Assembly: GCA_015488615.1 (NCBI GenBank)
Contig: WFNM01000020.1
Span: 1-35,122, forward strand
Length of the DNA stretch: 35,122 nt
Source of the DNA: Sulfurimonas sp.
GTDB lineage: Bacteria > Campylobacterota > Campylobacteria > Campylobacterales > Sulfurimonadaceae
Direction of reading: 5' to 3'
A model generated the notes under the pieces. The model had not been told where the DNA came from. It saw only the letters and a list, made by a program, of their open reading frames with translations, and searched no databases. The position numbers were made by a program, and so were the translations under genes. Shown here one piece after another: positions 34,983 to 35,122 of the stretch (its first letter is position 1; each line of letters starts with the position of its first letter).

Positions 34983-35122
34983 TGTTTGAAATAGAGATGC
35001 TTTTTGCCTTTGCTCTTTTTGCTCTTGGCGTTTATGGAGTGAGTTCGAGTAGAGATTTTTTACGGATATTTTTCTCGCTTGAGATGCTTCTCAATGCAGT
35101 CATCATGATACTAGCAATCACG
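34982..35122 (+). CDS. nuoK: NADH-quinone oxidoreductase subunit K, partial
   Basis: The first 47 codons are present before the window ends. The sequence has the family hallmark ALGVYGVSSSRDF followed by SLEMLLNAV, whose glutamate lies in a proton-channel helix. Its ATG overlaps the nuoJ stop. nuoL, M and N should follow outside the window. Confidence 0.93.
   Translation, partial: MFEIEMLFAFALFALGVYGVSSSRDFLRIFFSLEMLLNAVIMILAIT

Overview
The window looks like chromosomal DNA of a free-living Campylobacterota (epsilonproteobacterial) bacterium, most like Sulfurimonas or a relative. It is AT-rich and densely packed. The block fapA-ruvA-ddl-hydrolase-murF on the minus strand, facing murJ and cysS on the plus strand, matches the order I recall from Campylobacter jejuni. 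A periplasmic SorAB-type sulfite dehydrogenase, several soluble chemoreceptors and a nuo operon without an NADH module fit a microaerobic or anaerobic sulfur-oxidising lifestyle. The genus is inference; the phylum is well supported.

Layout. Positions 1-3091 (minus) hold lipid and housekeeping genes: a saccharopine dehydrogenase-family fragment, dgkA, an MFS-PlsC fusion and a DUF695/RraB-like protein. Positions 3228-6393 are signalling: a receiver-GGDEF protein, then a two-gene soluble receptor made of a PAS protein and a cytosolic chemoreceptor with a zinc-binding CZB domain. Positions 6456-8135 hold a decayed apbE gene behind ribBA, whose GTP cyclohydrolase half lacks its zinc cysteines. Two identical initiator tRNAs follow a perfect sigma70 promoter (8222-8504). 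Positions 8555-11622 carry a membrane coiled-coil protein, a HAD phosphatase, hemH and tRNA-Gln. Positions 11873-13516 carry a 32-residue membrane peptide and sorB/sorA.

Positions 13609-18648 (minus) hold a HIT protein, a thiamine-binding-like protein, a TRAP transporter DctQM pair with no DctP in view, and a DUF4105/Lnb-like protein with its DUF3015 neighbour. The DUF4105 gene has no ordinary start codon in front of its signal peptide. Positions 18710-24431 form a cell-wall and DNA-repair operon (fapA, ruvA, ddl, hydrolase, murF), divergent from murJ (24534-25946). A 461-base gap with an unrecognised start-less reading frame separates murJ from cysS.

Positions 27937-30416 (plus) form a compact three-gene unit: a soluble PAS chemoreceptor, an IscU-like scaffold lacking one cluster cysteine, and a ferritin-like helical protein. 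This is the best candidate here for an undescribed system, possibly intracellular redox or iron sensing. From 30492 to the end runs nuoA-B-CD-H-I-J-K, preceded by a possible 17-residue leader peptide. nuoCD is followed directly by nuoH, so the NADH module (NuoE, F) and NuoG are missing from the cluster. I saw no insertion sequence, prophage or CRISPR array.
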